DNA of 13,037 nucleotides from RGIG3102 sp045633415 (lineage in GTDB: Bacteria; Bacillota; Clostridia; Oscillospirales; Ruminococcaceae): contig JAZQYH010000030.1 of NCBI GenBank assembly GCA_045633415.1, forward strand, positions 1 through 13,037, in the 5' to 3' direction. Shown piece after piece: positions 1-6,137 of the stretch; the stretch's first letter is position 1, and each line of letters opens with the position of its first letter. The translations under genes and the position numbers were made by a program. Under the pieces are notes generated by a model. That model saw only the letters and a list, made by a program, of their open reading frames with translations, ran no database searches and had not been told where the DNA came from.

Positions 1-30
1 AAGGACACCAAGAGGTGTCCTTTTCTTTTT
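1..30 (+). terminator. Intrinsic terminator of an upstream gene outside the window
   Basis: A perfect 9-bp stem (1-9 with 14-22) closes a four-base AAGA loop and is followed by a T-rich tail (TTCTTTTT). This is a rho-independent terminator for plus-strand transcription entering from the left. It may start before the window, so the stem could be longer than what is visible. Confidence 0.8.
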
Positions 31-44
31 GCTTTCTTATGCTG

Positions 45-210
45 GTATCAAACCAACGATTTATGTATGCAAGTCGCCCTTGGCGGACTTTAATCTGTGA
101 CGGAGGCGACCGCTGCCAGTGGCAGAAACAGGGAGCCGGAGGAAGAGTAAAGTAAGGAGCAGGAGGGAGGGCGCACCAAGACCGACCGGCGTGCGACTAT
201 ACTTTACAAT
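45..210. repeat. GC-rich, gene-free structured element (possible dispersed repeat or RNA)
   Basis: This patch is far richer in G and C than the DNA around it and holds no credible gene. Several helices can be drawn. One is AAGTC-GCC with GGC-GACTT (71-78 with 82-90, bulged G85), which competes with GTCGCC/GGCGAC (73-78 with 105-110). Another is CTGCC/GGCAG (113-117 with 121-125). The outermost 3' one is GTAAAGTA/TACTTTAC (147-154 with 200-207), which encloses CGCAC/GTGCG (172-176 with 191-195). The strand between them is purine-rich. The only ORF, 63-155, has no ribosome binding site. I infer a mobile or dispersed intergenic repeat, or a structured RNA; the sequence alone does not decide which. 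I have an unverified impression that similar blocks recur between genes in other Clostridia. Confidence 0.45.
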
Positions 211-273
211 GTTCGATAATTATAGAGAATATTAATAACTTTACACTGTTACAGGTTGTTTTTTTATGTAAAT

Positions 274-303
274 TTGCAAAAATATATTGATTAGTTATAT
301 AAT
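274..303 (+). promoter_or_regulatory. Predicted sigma-A promoter for the 355-801 gene
   Basis: TTGCAA (274-279) and a perfect TATAAT (298-303) are separated by 18 bp. Transcription would start near 310, leaving a leader of about 45 nt before the AGGAGG at 341-346. The surrounding DNA is very AT-rich, so other pairings are possible, but this is the best match in the gap. Confidence 0.55.
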
Positions 304-354
304 CATAGTATATATTAGTAATAGAATAATATTAAAAAACAGGAGGATTATATT

Positions 355-801
355 ATGGCATTTCTGGATAAGCTTAATAAAATGGCAAAAGTTATTGAGG
401 ACAAAACTGCTGATGCAATCGAGATGTCCAATTACAACGCTGCTATAACAGCTGGTGAAAATGGTTTTACAATGGATATCAGAAGAATCGGTGAGTTCTA
501 TTATGAATTCTATATCAATGGCGGTACAGTTGAACCAAATATTCTCCCTGTACTGCAGTCAGCAAAAGCACATCAGGATGCTATTGCACAGGCGAAAGCG
601 GATATTGAAAAACTGAATGCTGAAATTGCGGCTGAAAAAGAGGCGGCAAAAGCAGAAAGAGCTGCTGCAAGAGAAGCTGCGAAAGCAGAAAAAGAAGCGG
701 CAAAAGCAGCAGAAGCTGAAGCAAAAGCGGAAGTAAAGGCAGAAATGTTAAAAGCAGAAGAACCTATACTTGAGGCAGAAGCTGTTGAAGAAGTATTATA
801 A
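355..801 (+). CDS. Small cytoplasmic protein with Ala/Glu/Lys-rich coiled-coil tail
   Basis: The 148-residue product is of unknown function. The start is well supported by AGGAGG (341-346) eight bases before ATG. Residues 1-75 form a mixed domain that begins MAFLDKLNKMAK and contains an EFYYEFYINGG segment. Residues about 76-148 are almost entirely Ala, Glu and Lys, with AEKEAAKAE-like units, and should form one long charged helix or coiled coil. There is no signal peptide or membrane segment. From memory, the N-terminal half resembles small clostridial proteins (DKxxxxxExxxLN…IGEYYY type) that often end in a zinc ribbon; no Cys pair is present here. The tail's reading frame is built on near-repeated GCA/GAA/AAA codons, so its length may vary between strains. 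It has its own promoter and terminator and appears monocistronic. Confidence 0.8.
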   Translation: MAFLDKLNKMAKVIEDKTADAIEMSNYNAAITAGENGFTMDIRRIGEFYYEFYINGGTVEPNILPVLQSAKAHQDAIAQAKADIEKLNAEIAAEKEAAKAERAAAREAAKAEKEAAKAAEAEAKAEVKAEMLKAEEPILEAEAVEEVL

Positions 802-830
802 AATCAATAAATTCTCTTAATAAAATATAG

Positions 831-860
831 AACCGACCTGAAATCAGGTCGGTTTTAATT
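831..860. terminator. Bidirectional intrinsic terminator between convergent genes
   Basis: A perfect 10-bp stem (AACCGACCTG 831-840 with 845-854) has an AAAT loop. T-rich sequence follows on the plus strand, and A-rich sequence precedes it, which reads as a U-tract on the minus strand. It can therefore end both the 355-801 transcript and the minus-strand transcript whose last stop codon is at 863. Confidence 0.85.
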
Positions 861-862
861 TT

Positions 863-1684
863 CTATTTCTTTTTGTATATGTAGATTATGAAATGTGCAT
901 TTACTGTAAGTCTCTCCGCTTTCAGCAAAACTTCCTGTGCATTTTTGGGACTGCGGTAAACGTAAGGTGTCATTTTGAAAAGATTGTTGATATCTTCATT
1001 GCTTTCGATATATATTTCTTTTTCCGTTTTAACTGTTTCGATCAATTCAAAACCGTCATACTGTTCTTCTTTAAGAGGGTTCTCATATGGTGTTTCATAC
1101 AGTGCTTCTTTCAACTGCCACAGATGTCTTGGGGCTGGAACAACATACATGAACAAACCGTTTTTCTTCATAACTCGATGAAATTCTTTTACAGCAAGTG
1201 GGGAGAAACAGTTTATAAGAATATCCACTGTTTTGTCTGCAACAGGCAGATGGAAAGATGAGGCAACTGCGAACTCACCATCTGGGATTCTTTTGGCGGC
1301 CAGAGTCACGGCATCTTTTGAAATGTCAATGCCTTGAATATTTGCCATTTTGCCCTGTTGTTCCAGAGCTTCGTAAATACCTTGCGTATAGTAGCCTTCG
1401 CCACATCCACAGTCCAGAATGTTTACGTTGTTTTCTGAATATTTGTCGCATAACTGACCAAGAGTATCTTTTAAATGTCCGTAATAACCTAATGACAAAA
1501 AGTTGTTTCTTGCCATTACCATGCCTTTGTCATCGCCAGGATTGGCAGAGCGTTTTTTGTTTGCTGGCAACAGATTCACATAACCTTTTGCTGATATATC
1601 AAAGCTGTGTCTGTTTTTGCATACATAGCTTTTTTCTTTTATGTAAAGAGGTTGTTTACAGATTGGGCATAAAAATTGTGACAT
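863..1684 (-). CDS. rlmA: 23S rRNA (guanine-N1)-methyltransferase, RlmA family
   Basis: The 273-residue protein is a SAM-dependent methyltransferase of the RlmA type. Family members methylate N1 of a guanine in the hairpin 35 region of 23S rRNA (G745 in E. coli, G748 in the RlmA-II/TlrB group of Gram-positives). An N-terminal zinc ribbon has ligands C6, C9, C22 and H26, followed by the typical FDISAKGYVNLL stretch. The SAM-binding motif I is ILDCGCGEGYY at 89-99, and a CFSPL segment marks the catalytic end of the Rossmann fold. Length is normal for the family. An AAGGA ribosome binding site precedes the ATG. The gene starts 10 bp after the stop of the 1695-1997 gene and is probably cotranscribed with it. 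The sequence does not show which guanine is modified; a Gram-positive host makes the G748 type more likely. Confidence 0.9.
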   Translation of the reverse strand: MSQFLCPICKQPLYIKEKSYVCKNRHSFDISAKGYVNLLPANKKRSANPGDDKGMVMARNNFLSLGYYGHLKDTLGQLCDKYSENNVNILDCGCGEGYYTQGIYEALEQQGKMANIQGIDISKDAVTLAAKRIPDGEFAVASSFHLPVADKTVDILINCFSPLAVKEFHRVMKKNGLFMYVVPAPRHLWQLKEALYETPYENPLKEEQYDGFELIETVKTEKEIYIESNEDINNLFKMTPYVYRSPKNAQEVLLKAERLTVNAHFIIYIYKKK

Positions 1685-1694
1685 AGTATTTTCC

Positions 1695-1997
1695 TTAACC
1701 TTTGAATTTACTGTGGTAAATAATTTCTTTGTTATTTTTTTTTGCGTATTCTATTTCGCTTTTTACAGCTTCACCGATGTATCCGTCAATATCCATTATA
1801 TAAACTCCATCAGAAAGCTCTATTTTCTTGTAATGAGAATCTATAAGCAATCGTTTTTGAACAGGGGAAATGGCTGTATTGTCCGGGTTATACACACATT
1901 GCAATATATTGAATCCGTATTCAGTTTCCAGTTTGAATGCCGTCTGTTGCATTTCTTTTTCAAAACGCATACTGCCACACAAAGTATATGTTTTCAT
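1695..1997 (-). CDS. Nucleoside 2-deoxyribosyltransferase-like small protein
   Basis: The product has 100 residues. It begins MKTYTLCGSMRF, a beta strand with a glycine turn typical of nucleoside 2-deoxyribosyltransferase-like folds. It ends with DGVYIMDIDGYIGEAVKSEIEYAKK (61-87, written in part), where G-x-x-x-x-E-x-x-x-E-I-E-Y-A resembles the catalytic-Glu helix of that superfamily (E81 here). Such short proteins may act on nucleosides or only bind them; activity is not established. I chose ATG at 1997 over a GTG at 2009. The GTGGTGAT run just upstream acts better as a ribosome binding site than as coding sequence, and the predicted transcription start falls near 2008. It is the first gene of a two-gene unit with rlmA. 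Confidence 0.7.
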   Translation of the reverse strand: MKTYTLCGSMRFEKEMQQTAFKLETEYGFNILQCVYNPDNTAISPVQKRLLIDSHYKKIELSDGVYIMDIDGYIGEAVKSEIEYAKKNNKEIIYHSKFKG

Positions 1998-2014
1998 AAG
2001 TATCACCACAATCT

Positions 2015-2043
2015 ATAATATATCAAAACATAAAAATAAACAA
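2015..2043 (-). promoter_or_regulatory. Predicted promoter of the minus-strand unit 1997-863
   Basis: Read on the minus strand, TTGTTT (2043-2038) and TATTAT (2020-2015) are 17 bp apart. Transcription would start near 2008, giving a leader of only about 11 nt before the ATG at 1997. This supports that start codon over the GTG at 2009. Confidence 0.5.
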
Positions 2044-2071
2044 GTCCCGATTAATACACATACCGGGACTT
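2042..2071. terminator. Hairpin with U-tract on the minus strand, upstream of the minus unit
   Basis: AAGTCCCG (2042-2049) pairs with CGGGACTT (2064-2071) around a 14-base loop. On the minus strand the stem is followed by GTTTATTTTTATG, a convincing terminator tail; on the plus strand the tail is poor. It lies just upstream of the predicted minus-strand promoter, so it would stop any minus-strand transcript coming from the 2100-2290 gap rather than end a known gene. Confidence 0.5.
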
Positions 2072-2193
2072 TGTTTAATGGTTAATATGTCAGAGTCAAA
2101 CTGATTTGTATATATTATAATCTCATTGTCAGTTTTTCACAATAGTAAATAATTTTTATATAAATACACAAAAATGTAAATTACGTCCCATAT

Positions 2194-2222
2194 TTGTCGA
2201 TTTATGCATTATTTTGTATAAT
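2194..2222 (+). promoter_or_regulatory. Predicted promoter of the seven-gene operon 2296-9655
   Basis: TTGTCG (2194-2199) and a perfect TATAAT (2217-2222) are 17 bp apart. The start would be near 2229, about 66 nt before the first ATG. The rest of the 2072-2295 gap is AT-rich and holds no gene; I see only this promoter and a weak long-loop inverted repeat (AAACTGA 2098-2104 with TCAGTTT 2129-2135). Confidence 0.65.
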
Positions 2223-2295
2223 AAAAGCCTTTATTTATTCTTATATTTGTTATATAATTAATATATTAAAATAGGATAACTATGCGAGGTGCCCC

Positions 2296-3009
2296 ATGTC
2301 TTATAATTGCGTGCTTTTGGATTTTGATGATACTCTGGTTTCTTTTGCCCAGAGCGAAAAAATTTCTCTTACAAAAGTATATAATAAATATAATATTCCT
2401 GTAACAGAAGAAAATATGGAGTTTTATCATTCAGAAAACGAAAAGCTTTGGCGTGATTTTGAAAAAGGAAAAATCAAGAAAAAGGATATAGAAAAAAATC
2501 GTTTCCAGAAAGTTGTAAGCCGTTTTGGGCTTTCAGGTGTCACAGCGGAACAGATGAACCGTGACTATGTAAACTATCTGAAAAACAGTGCAATTCTTAT
2601 GGATGGAGCTATTGAATTTCTTGAAGATATTGAAGACTATGCCACTATTGCTATAGTTACAAATGGTATTGATTCAGTTCAGCAGAATCGTCTTAAACTC
2701 AGCCGAGTAATTGATTTTGCAGATGGTGTGTTCACCAGTGAAAAAGTTGGCTATAATAAACCAGATAAAAGAATCTTTTTCAATGCACTGAAAACTTTAG
2801 GTATTGAAAACAACAAAAAAGTTTTGGTGGTAGGCGACAACCTGCACTCAGATATAAAAGGCGGTATCAACGCAGGACTCGATACCTGCTGGGTTAACTT
2901 TGACAATGTGGAAAATACAACAAATATTAACCCAACCTACACAGCCCTTGACTTTACCCAGTTGAAGATAATTATTTTAGGTGAAAATTATGAAAATATT
3001 AAAAAATGA
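2296..3009 (+). CDS. yjjG: HAD-family nucleotidase, YjjG/YfnB type
   Basis: The 237-residue protein is a HAD-superfamily (subfamily IA) phosphatase. All four motifs are visible: I, DFDDT with nucleophile D9 and D11; II, VTNG with T122; III, K155 in GYNKPD; IV, GDNLHSD with D181 and D186. The alpha-helical cap lies between residues about 20 and 100. The overall pattern matches the YjjG/YfnB group, which dephosphorylates pyrimidine and non-canonical nucleoside monophosphates and so helps keep modified bases out of DNA. Substrate choice cannot be read from sequence. The start has GAGGT (2286-2290) five bases upstream. It is the first gene of the operon, and its 3' end overlaps the next gene by 20 bp. 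Presence of an adenine deaminase and a NUDIX protein in the same transcript fits a nucleotide clean-up or salvage role. Confidence 0.88.
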   Translation: MSYNCVLLDFDDTLVSFAQSEKISLTKVYNKYNIPVTEENMEFYHSENEKLWRDFEKGKIKKKDIEKNRFQKVVSRFGLSGVTAEQMNRDYVNYLKNSAILMDGAIEFLEDIEDYATIAIVTNGIDSVQQNRLKLSRVIDFADGVFTSEKVGYNKPDKRIFFNALKTLGIENNKKVLVVGDNLHSDIKGGINAGLDTCWVNFDNVENTTNINPTYTALDFTQLKIIILGENYENIKK

Positions 3010-3928
3010 GTTTTCTTTCCTTTCTTCCAACGGCAAAAATACAATCAGAGGCATAAAAATATACGGTGAAAACGGCCCATACAAAGCTGTGTTGCAAATA
3101 TCACACGGTATGGTGGAGCATTACGACCGCTATATGGATTTTATGGAATATATGGCAGATGAGGGTTTGGTTGTGTATATGCACGACCACCTTGGCCATA
3201 AACACAGTGTAGACAGTGATGAACAGCTGGGCTATTTTGCACCGGAACATGGCTATATCCATGTTCTGCGTGACCTTCTGCACACAGCACAGATAGCAAA
3301 ATCAGAATATCCAGAGCTGAAACTCTATATGTTGGGACACAGCATGGGTTCATTCTTTGCAAGAGTTTTTGCACAAGTGCATGGTGATGTTATTGATGGT
3401 GTGCTTATTTCAGGCACAGGCGGTCCTAATAAAGCTGCAGGCGCCGCAATTACCATTATAAAAGCTATGAAAAAACTGAAAGGTGATAAATACCGTTCAG
3501 ACTTTATAAAAAATATGGCTTTCGGCAGTTATCTGGAAAAAATTGAAAACCCAGATACACCAAGTGACTGGATTACAAGAGACAAAGAAATAGTAAAACA
3601 GTATGTAGCAGACAAGTACTGCCAGTATAACTTTACACTTAACGGCTACGAAAACCTGATGGAAATCATAAGCCTTTGTAATGCGGACAAAACCTTTGAA
3701 AATACTCCAAAAGATTTGCCAATTTATATCTTCTCCGGTTCTATGGACCCAGTGGGGGGATATGGTATGGGCATAATGCAGGTTTTTGACATGTATAAAA
3801 AAGCAGGTTGCACTGATGTGGCAGTAAAAATTTATGATGGTGGACGCCATGAAATGTTAAATGAACTTAACCGTCAGGAAGTTTATCAAGACGTAAAAAA
3901 CTGGATTGTTTCCAAAGTAGAGGGATAG
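2990..3928 (+). CDS. Alpha/beta-hydrolase, monoacylglycerol lipase / lysophospholipase type
   Basis: The 312-residue enzyme belongs to the serine hydrolase group annotated as hydrolase_4 (PF12146), lysophospholipase or monoacylglycerol lipase. Near the N-terminus, SHGMVEHYDRY (38-48) carries the HG oxyanion-hole signature of that group. The nucleophile is S118 in GHSMGS. The likely acid is D253 in GSMDPVG, and the likely base is H287 in GGRHEML. There is no signal peptide, so it acts in the cytoplasm, probably on lysophospholipids, monoglycerides or another ester. I placed the start at ATG 2990: AGGTG (2979-2983) is six bases upstream, whereas the possible GTG start at 2981 lies inside that site. 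The start lies within the end of the nucleotidase gene, suggesting coupled translation. Its tie to the nucleotide genes around it is unclear. Confidence 0.85.
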   Translation: MKILKNEFSFLSSNGKNTIRGIKIYGENGPYKAVLQISHGMVEHYDRYMDFMEYMADEGLVVYMHDHLGHKHSVDSDEQLGYFAPEHGYIHVLRDLLHTAQIAKSEYPELKLYMLGHSMGSFFARVFAQVHGDVIDGVLISGTGGPNKAAGAAITIIKAMKKLKGDKYRSDFIKNMAFGSYLEKIENPDTPSDWITRDKEIVKQYVADKYCQYNFTLNGYENLMEIISLCNADKTFENTPKDLPIYIFSGSMDPVGGYGMGIMQVFDMYKKAGCTDVAVKIYDGGRHEMLNELNRQEVYQDVKNWIVSKVEG

Positions 3929-3931
3929 TTT

Positions 3932-5650
3932 ATGGCAATGAAAGCAGATACAATTTTTTATAATGGATATATTTATAACACACCTTTCAAAAAGTTTTTC
4001 AAAGGATACTTTTCTGTAAAAGGTGATAAAATTCTTCACCTTGGCATAGGTGATATCCGCAGTGATATTGAATATGACAGTGCTGTTGATTTAAATGGCA
4101 AATGGGTAATTCCAGGTCTTATAGACAGCCATATGCACGTGGAAAGCAGTATGCTGGCACCACGTCCTTTTGCAAAACTGATGGTTGAAAACGGTATCAC
4201 AACTGTTGTCAGCGAACCACACGAAATTGCAAACGTAACAGGTATGGATGGCGTTCTGGCTATGATTGAAGCGGCCAAAGGTGCAGTTATGGATATTTTC
4301 TATGCAGTGCCAAGCAGTGTGCCATCCACCAGTGCAGATTTTGAAACCACAGGTGACGTGGTTGATATGCCACAGCTTATAGAACTTATCAAGCACAAGG
4401 AAGTAGTGTGTCTTGGTGAAGTTATGAATACATATAAAATACTTACAGACCCAGATGATAAACAGAATCAGTTTGTAAAATATCTTAAAGAAAATCGCCC
4501 TGATATGCCACTGGAAGGCCATTGTCCACGAATTGTTGGCAGTGACCTGAACCAGTATGTATACACTGGTATAGGTTCAGACCATACAGAACACGATGTT
4601 GATGCATTTATGCAGCGTGTTTTCAATGGTATGCTGTTTCAGGTACAGGACAAAATGGCAAAACCTGAAATTGCAAAAGCAATCAAAGACAATGAACTGT
4701 ATGAGAATGTAGCACTTGTTACAGACGACACAACACCATCCAACCTTATAAAACACGGCCATCTCAATGCAGTTGTAATGGAAATGGTTAAATGCGGTCT
4801 TGATTTTGAAAAGGCTGTTTACTGTGCATCTGCAACACCTGCACACCGTATGAGACTTTATGACCGTGGTCAGATTATGCCTGGTCTTCTGGCAGACTTT
4901 GCTATTTTGGACACCTTGGAAGAAATCAAACCTGTACAGACATATAAAAATGGTGTACTGGTATTTGATAAATCTGTGGGCAATACTTTTGAATCAGAAA
5001 AAGCATTCCCAGAAAGTTTCTACCAGACAATGAAGCTGGAACATGTTGCACCAGAAGTTTTTGATATTGCAACACCAGTGGAAAATGGTGAAATCAGCGT
5101 AAATGGTCTGGAAGTGCTTCCTGACTATACACGCACACCAAAAGTGACAAAAACACTTATGGCAAAAGACGGCAAGCTTCAGCTTGATAAAACAACAGGC
5201 AAGATTGTTGTACTGGAACGCCACGGCAAAAACGGAAATGTTTTCGGCACAATAGCTACAGGTGCATGTATTGTCGACGGTGCAGTTGCGACAAGCTATG
5301 CCCATGACCACCACAACCTACTGGTGCTGGGAGGCAGCAATGAAGATATGGCACTGGCTGCAAATACAGTTATTGATAACTGTGGCGGTCTGGCAGTTGT
5401 ACATAAAGGCAAAGTTATTGCACAGGCACAACTGGAAGTATGCGGCCTTATGAGCGAACGTGACCCATACGAAGTGGCAAAATCCATTGAAGATGTGGAA
5501 TCTACAATGCGTCAGATTGGCTATGTTCATTACAATCCAGTAATGAGTCTGGCAACAACATGTCTGCCAGTATCTATGGATGTAAAAATTACAGATAAAG
5601 GTTTAGTTGATGTTATCAATGGTAAAATAATATCAATTTTTAACAACTAA
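3932..5650 (+). CDS. ade: Adenine deaminase (divergent Ade-family amidohydrolase)
   Basis: The 572-residue metal-dependent amidohydrolase should convert adenine to hypoxanthine and ammonia in purine salvage. Predicted ligands are all present: H67 and H69 in DSHMHVESSM, E163 in LGEVMN, H197 in LEGHCP, H218 in SDHTE and D265 in VTDD. The C-terminal domain characteristic of bacterial Ade enzymes is present, with HDHHNLLVLGGSNEDMALAANTV-like sequence (about 453-475) and LPVSMDVKITDKGLVDV at the end. Length is normal for the family. Several stretches depart from the B. subtilis-type consensus as I remember it: HCPRIVGSDLNQYVYTGIG where HCPGLSG…LN…AGI is usual, and SDHTE for SDHE. Adenine is therefore the likely but not certain substrate. 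AGAGGG (3919-3924) gives a good ribosome binding site, and only three bases separate it from the hydrolase gene. Confidence 0.87.
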   Translation: MAMKADTIFYNGYIYNTPFKKFFKGYFSVKGDKILHLGIGDIRSDIEYDSAVDLNGKWVIPGLIDSHMHVESSMLAPRPFAKLMVENGITTVVSEPHEIANVTGMDGVLAMIEAAKGAVMDIFYAVPSSVPSTSADFETTGDVVDMPQLIELIKHKEVVCLGEVMNTYKILTDPDDKQNQFVKYLKENRPDMPLEGHCPRIVGSDLNQYVYTGIGSDHTEHDVDAFMQRVFNGMLFQVQDKMAKPEIAKAIKDNELYENVALVTDDTTPSNLIKHGHLNAVVMEMVKCGLDFEKAVYCASATPAHRMRLYDRGQIMPGLLADFAILDTLEEIKPVQTYKNGVLVFDKSVGNTFESEKAFPESFYQTMKLEHVAPEVFDIATPVENGEISVNGLEVLPDYTRTPKVTKTLMAKDGKLQLDKTTGKIVVLERHGKNGNVFGTIATGACIVDGAVATSYAHDHHNLLVLGGSNEDMALAANTVIDNCGGLAVVHKGKVIAQAQLEVCGLMSERDPYEVAKSIEDVESTMRQIGYVHYNPVMSLATTCLPVSMDVKITDKGLVDVINGKIISIFNN

Positions 5651-5651
5651 T

Positions 5652-6137
5652 ATGAAAATTCAAAAAACAATAGTAGAAAAATTCCTTGACCAGAAAAAAA
5701 TACGGCACCAGAGCTACACATACCCATCAGATGAATTTTGTGATGGTGTTACAGTAGCGGGTTATATAAACAAACCTGTCCAGCAGGTGTTTAAAACACT
5801 TGTAACAACAGGCAATAAGGGTGTGCATGTATTTGTTATACCTGTAGCACAGGAGCTGGATTTGAAAAAAGCTGCAAAGGCCAGTGGCCAGAAATATGTG
5901 GAAATGTTACAGCAGAAAGATTTGCTGGCTACCACAGGCTATATCAAAGGCGGTTGCAGTCCTATCGGTATGAAAAAACTGTTTCCTACATTTATTGATA
6001 AATCACGGGAAAATTTTGATTCAATCATTTTCTCTGGTGGTAAAATCGGCAAACAGGTGCAGGTAGGATTAAATGATGTGGTAAGCATCACAAGGGCAAA
6101 ACTGGAATTTATCTGCAAGGAGGAACCATGCTTATAA
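5652..6137 (+). CDS. ybaK: Cys-tRNA(Pro)/Cys-tRNA(Cys) deacylase, YbaK family
   Basis: The 161-residue protein is a free-standing aminoacyl-tRNA editing domain. YbaK hydrolyses Cys-tRNA(Pro) made by mistake by prolyl-tRNA synthetase. Family marks are the VFKTLV segment with the catalytic Lys (K48), HVFVIPV strand, and GYIKGGCSPIGMKKLFPTFID block (97-117 region), which is characteristic of YbaK rather than of ProX. Length is typical. The start follows the ade stop by a single base (TAATATG), and I see no ribosome binding site. Translation probably relies on ribosomes finishing ade. The 3' end overlaps the ABC-F gene by 10 bp and contains that gene's ribosome binding site. Confidence 0.9.
   Translation: MKIQKTIVEKFLDQKKIRHQSYTYPSDEFCDGVTVAGYINKPVQQVFKTLVTTGNKGVHVFVIPVAQELDLKKAAKASGQKYVEMLQQKDLLATTGYIKGGCSPIGMKKLFPTFIDKSRENFDSIIFSGGKIGKQVQVGLNDVVSITRAKLEFICKEEPCL

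Noticed and set aside
63..155. 30-codon ORF (ATG to TAA) in the GC-rich patch
   Set aside because: No ribosome binding site, cysteine- and tryptophan-rich composition unlike the neighbouring proteins, and it covers predicted RNA helices. More likely a chance frame through a structured repeat.
893..1261. 122-codon plus-strand ORF opposite rlmA
   Set aside because: Antisense frame of a well-supported gene; phenylalanine- and cysteine-rich composition typical of the opposite strand, and no ribosome binding site.
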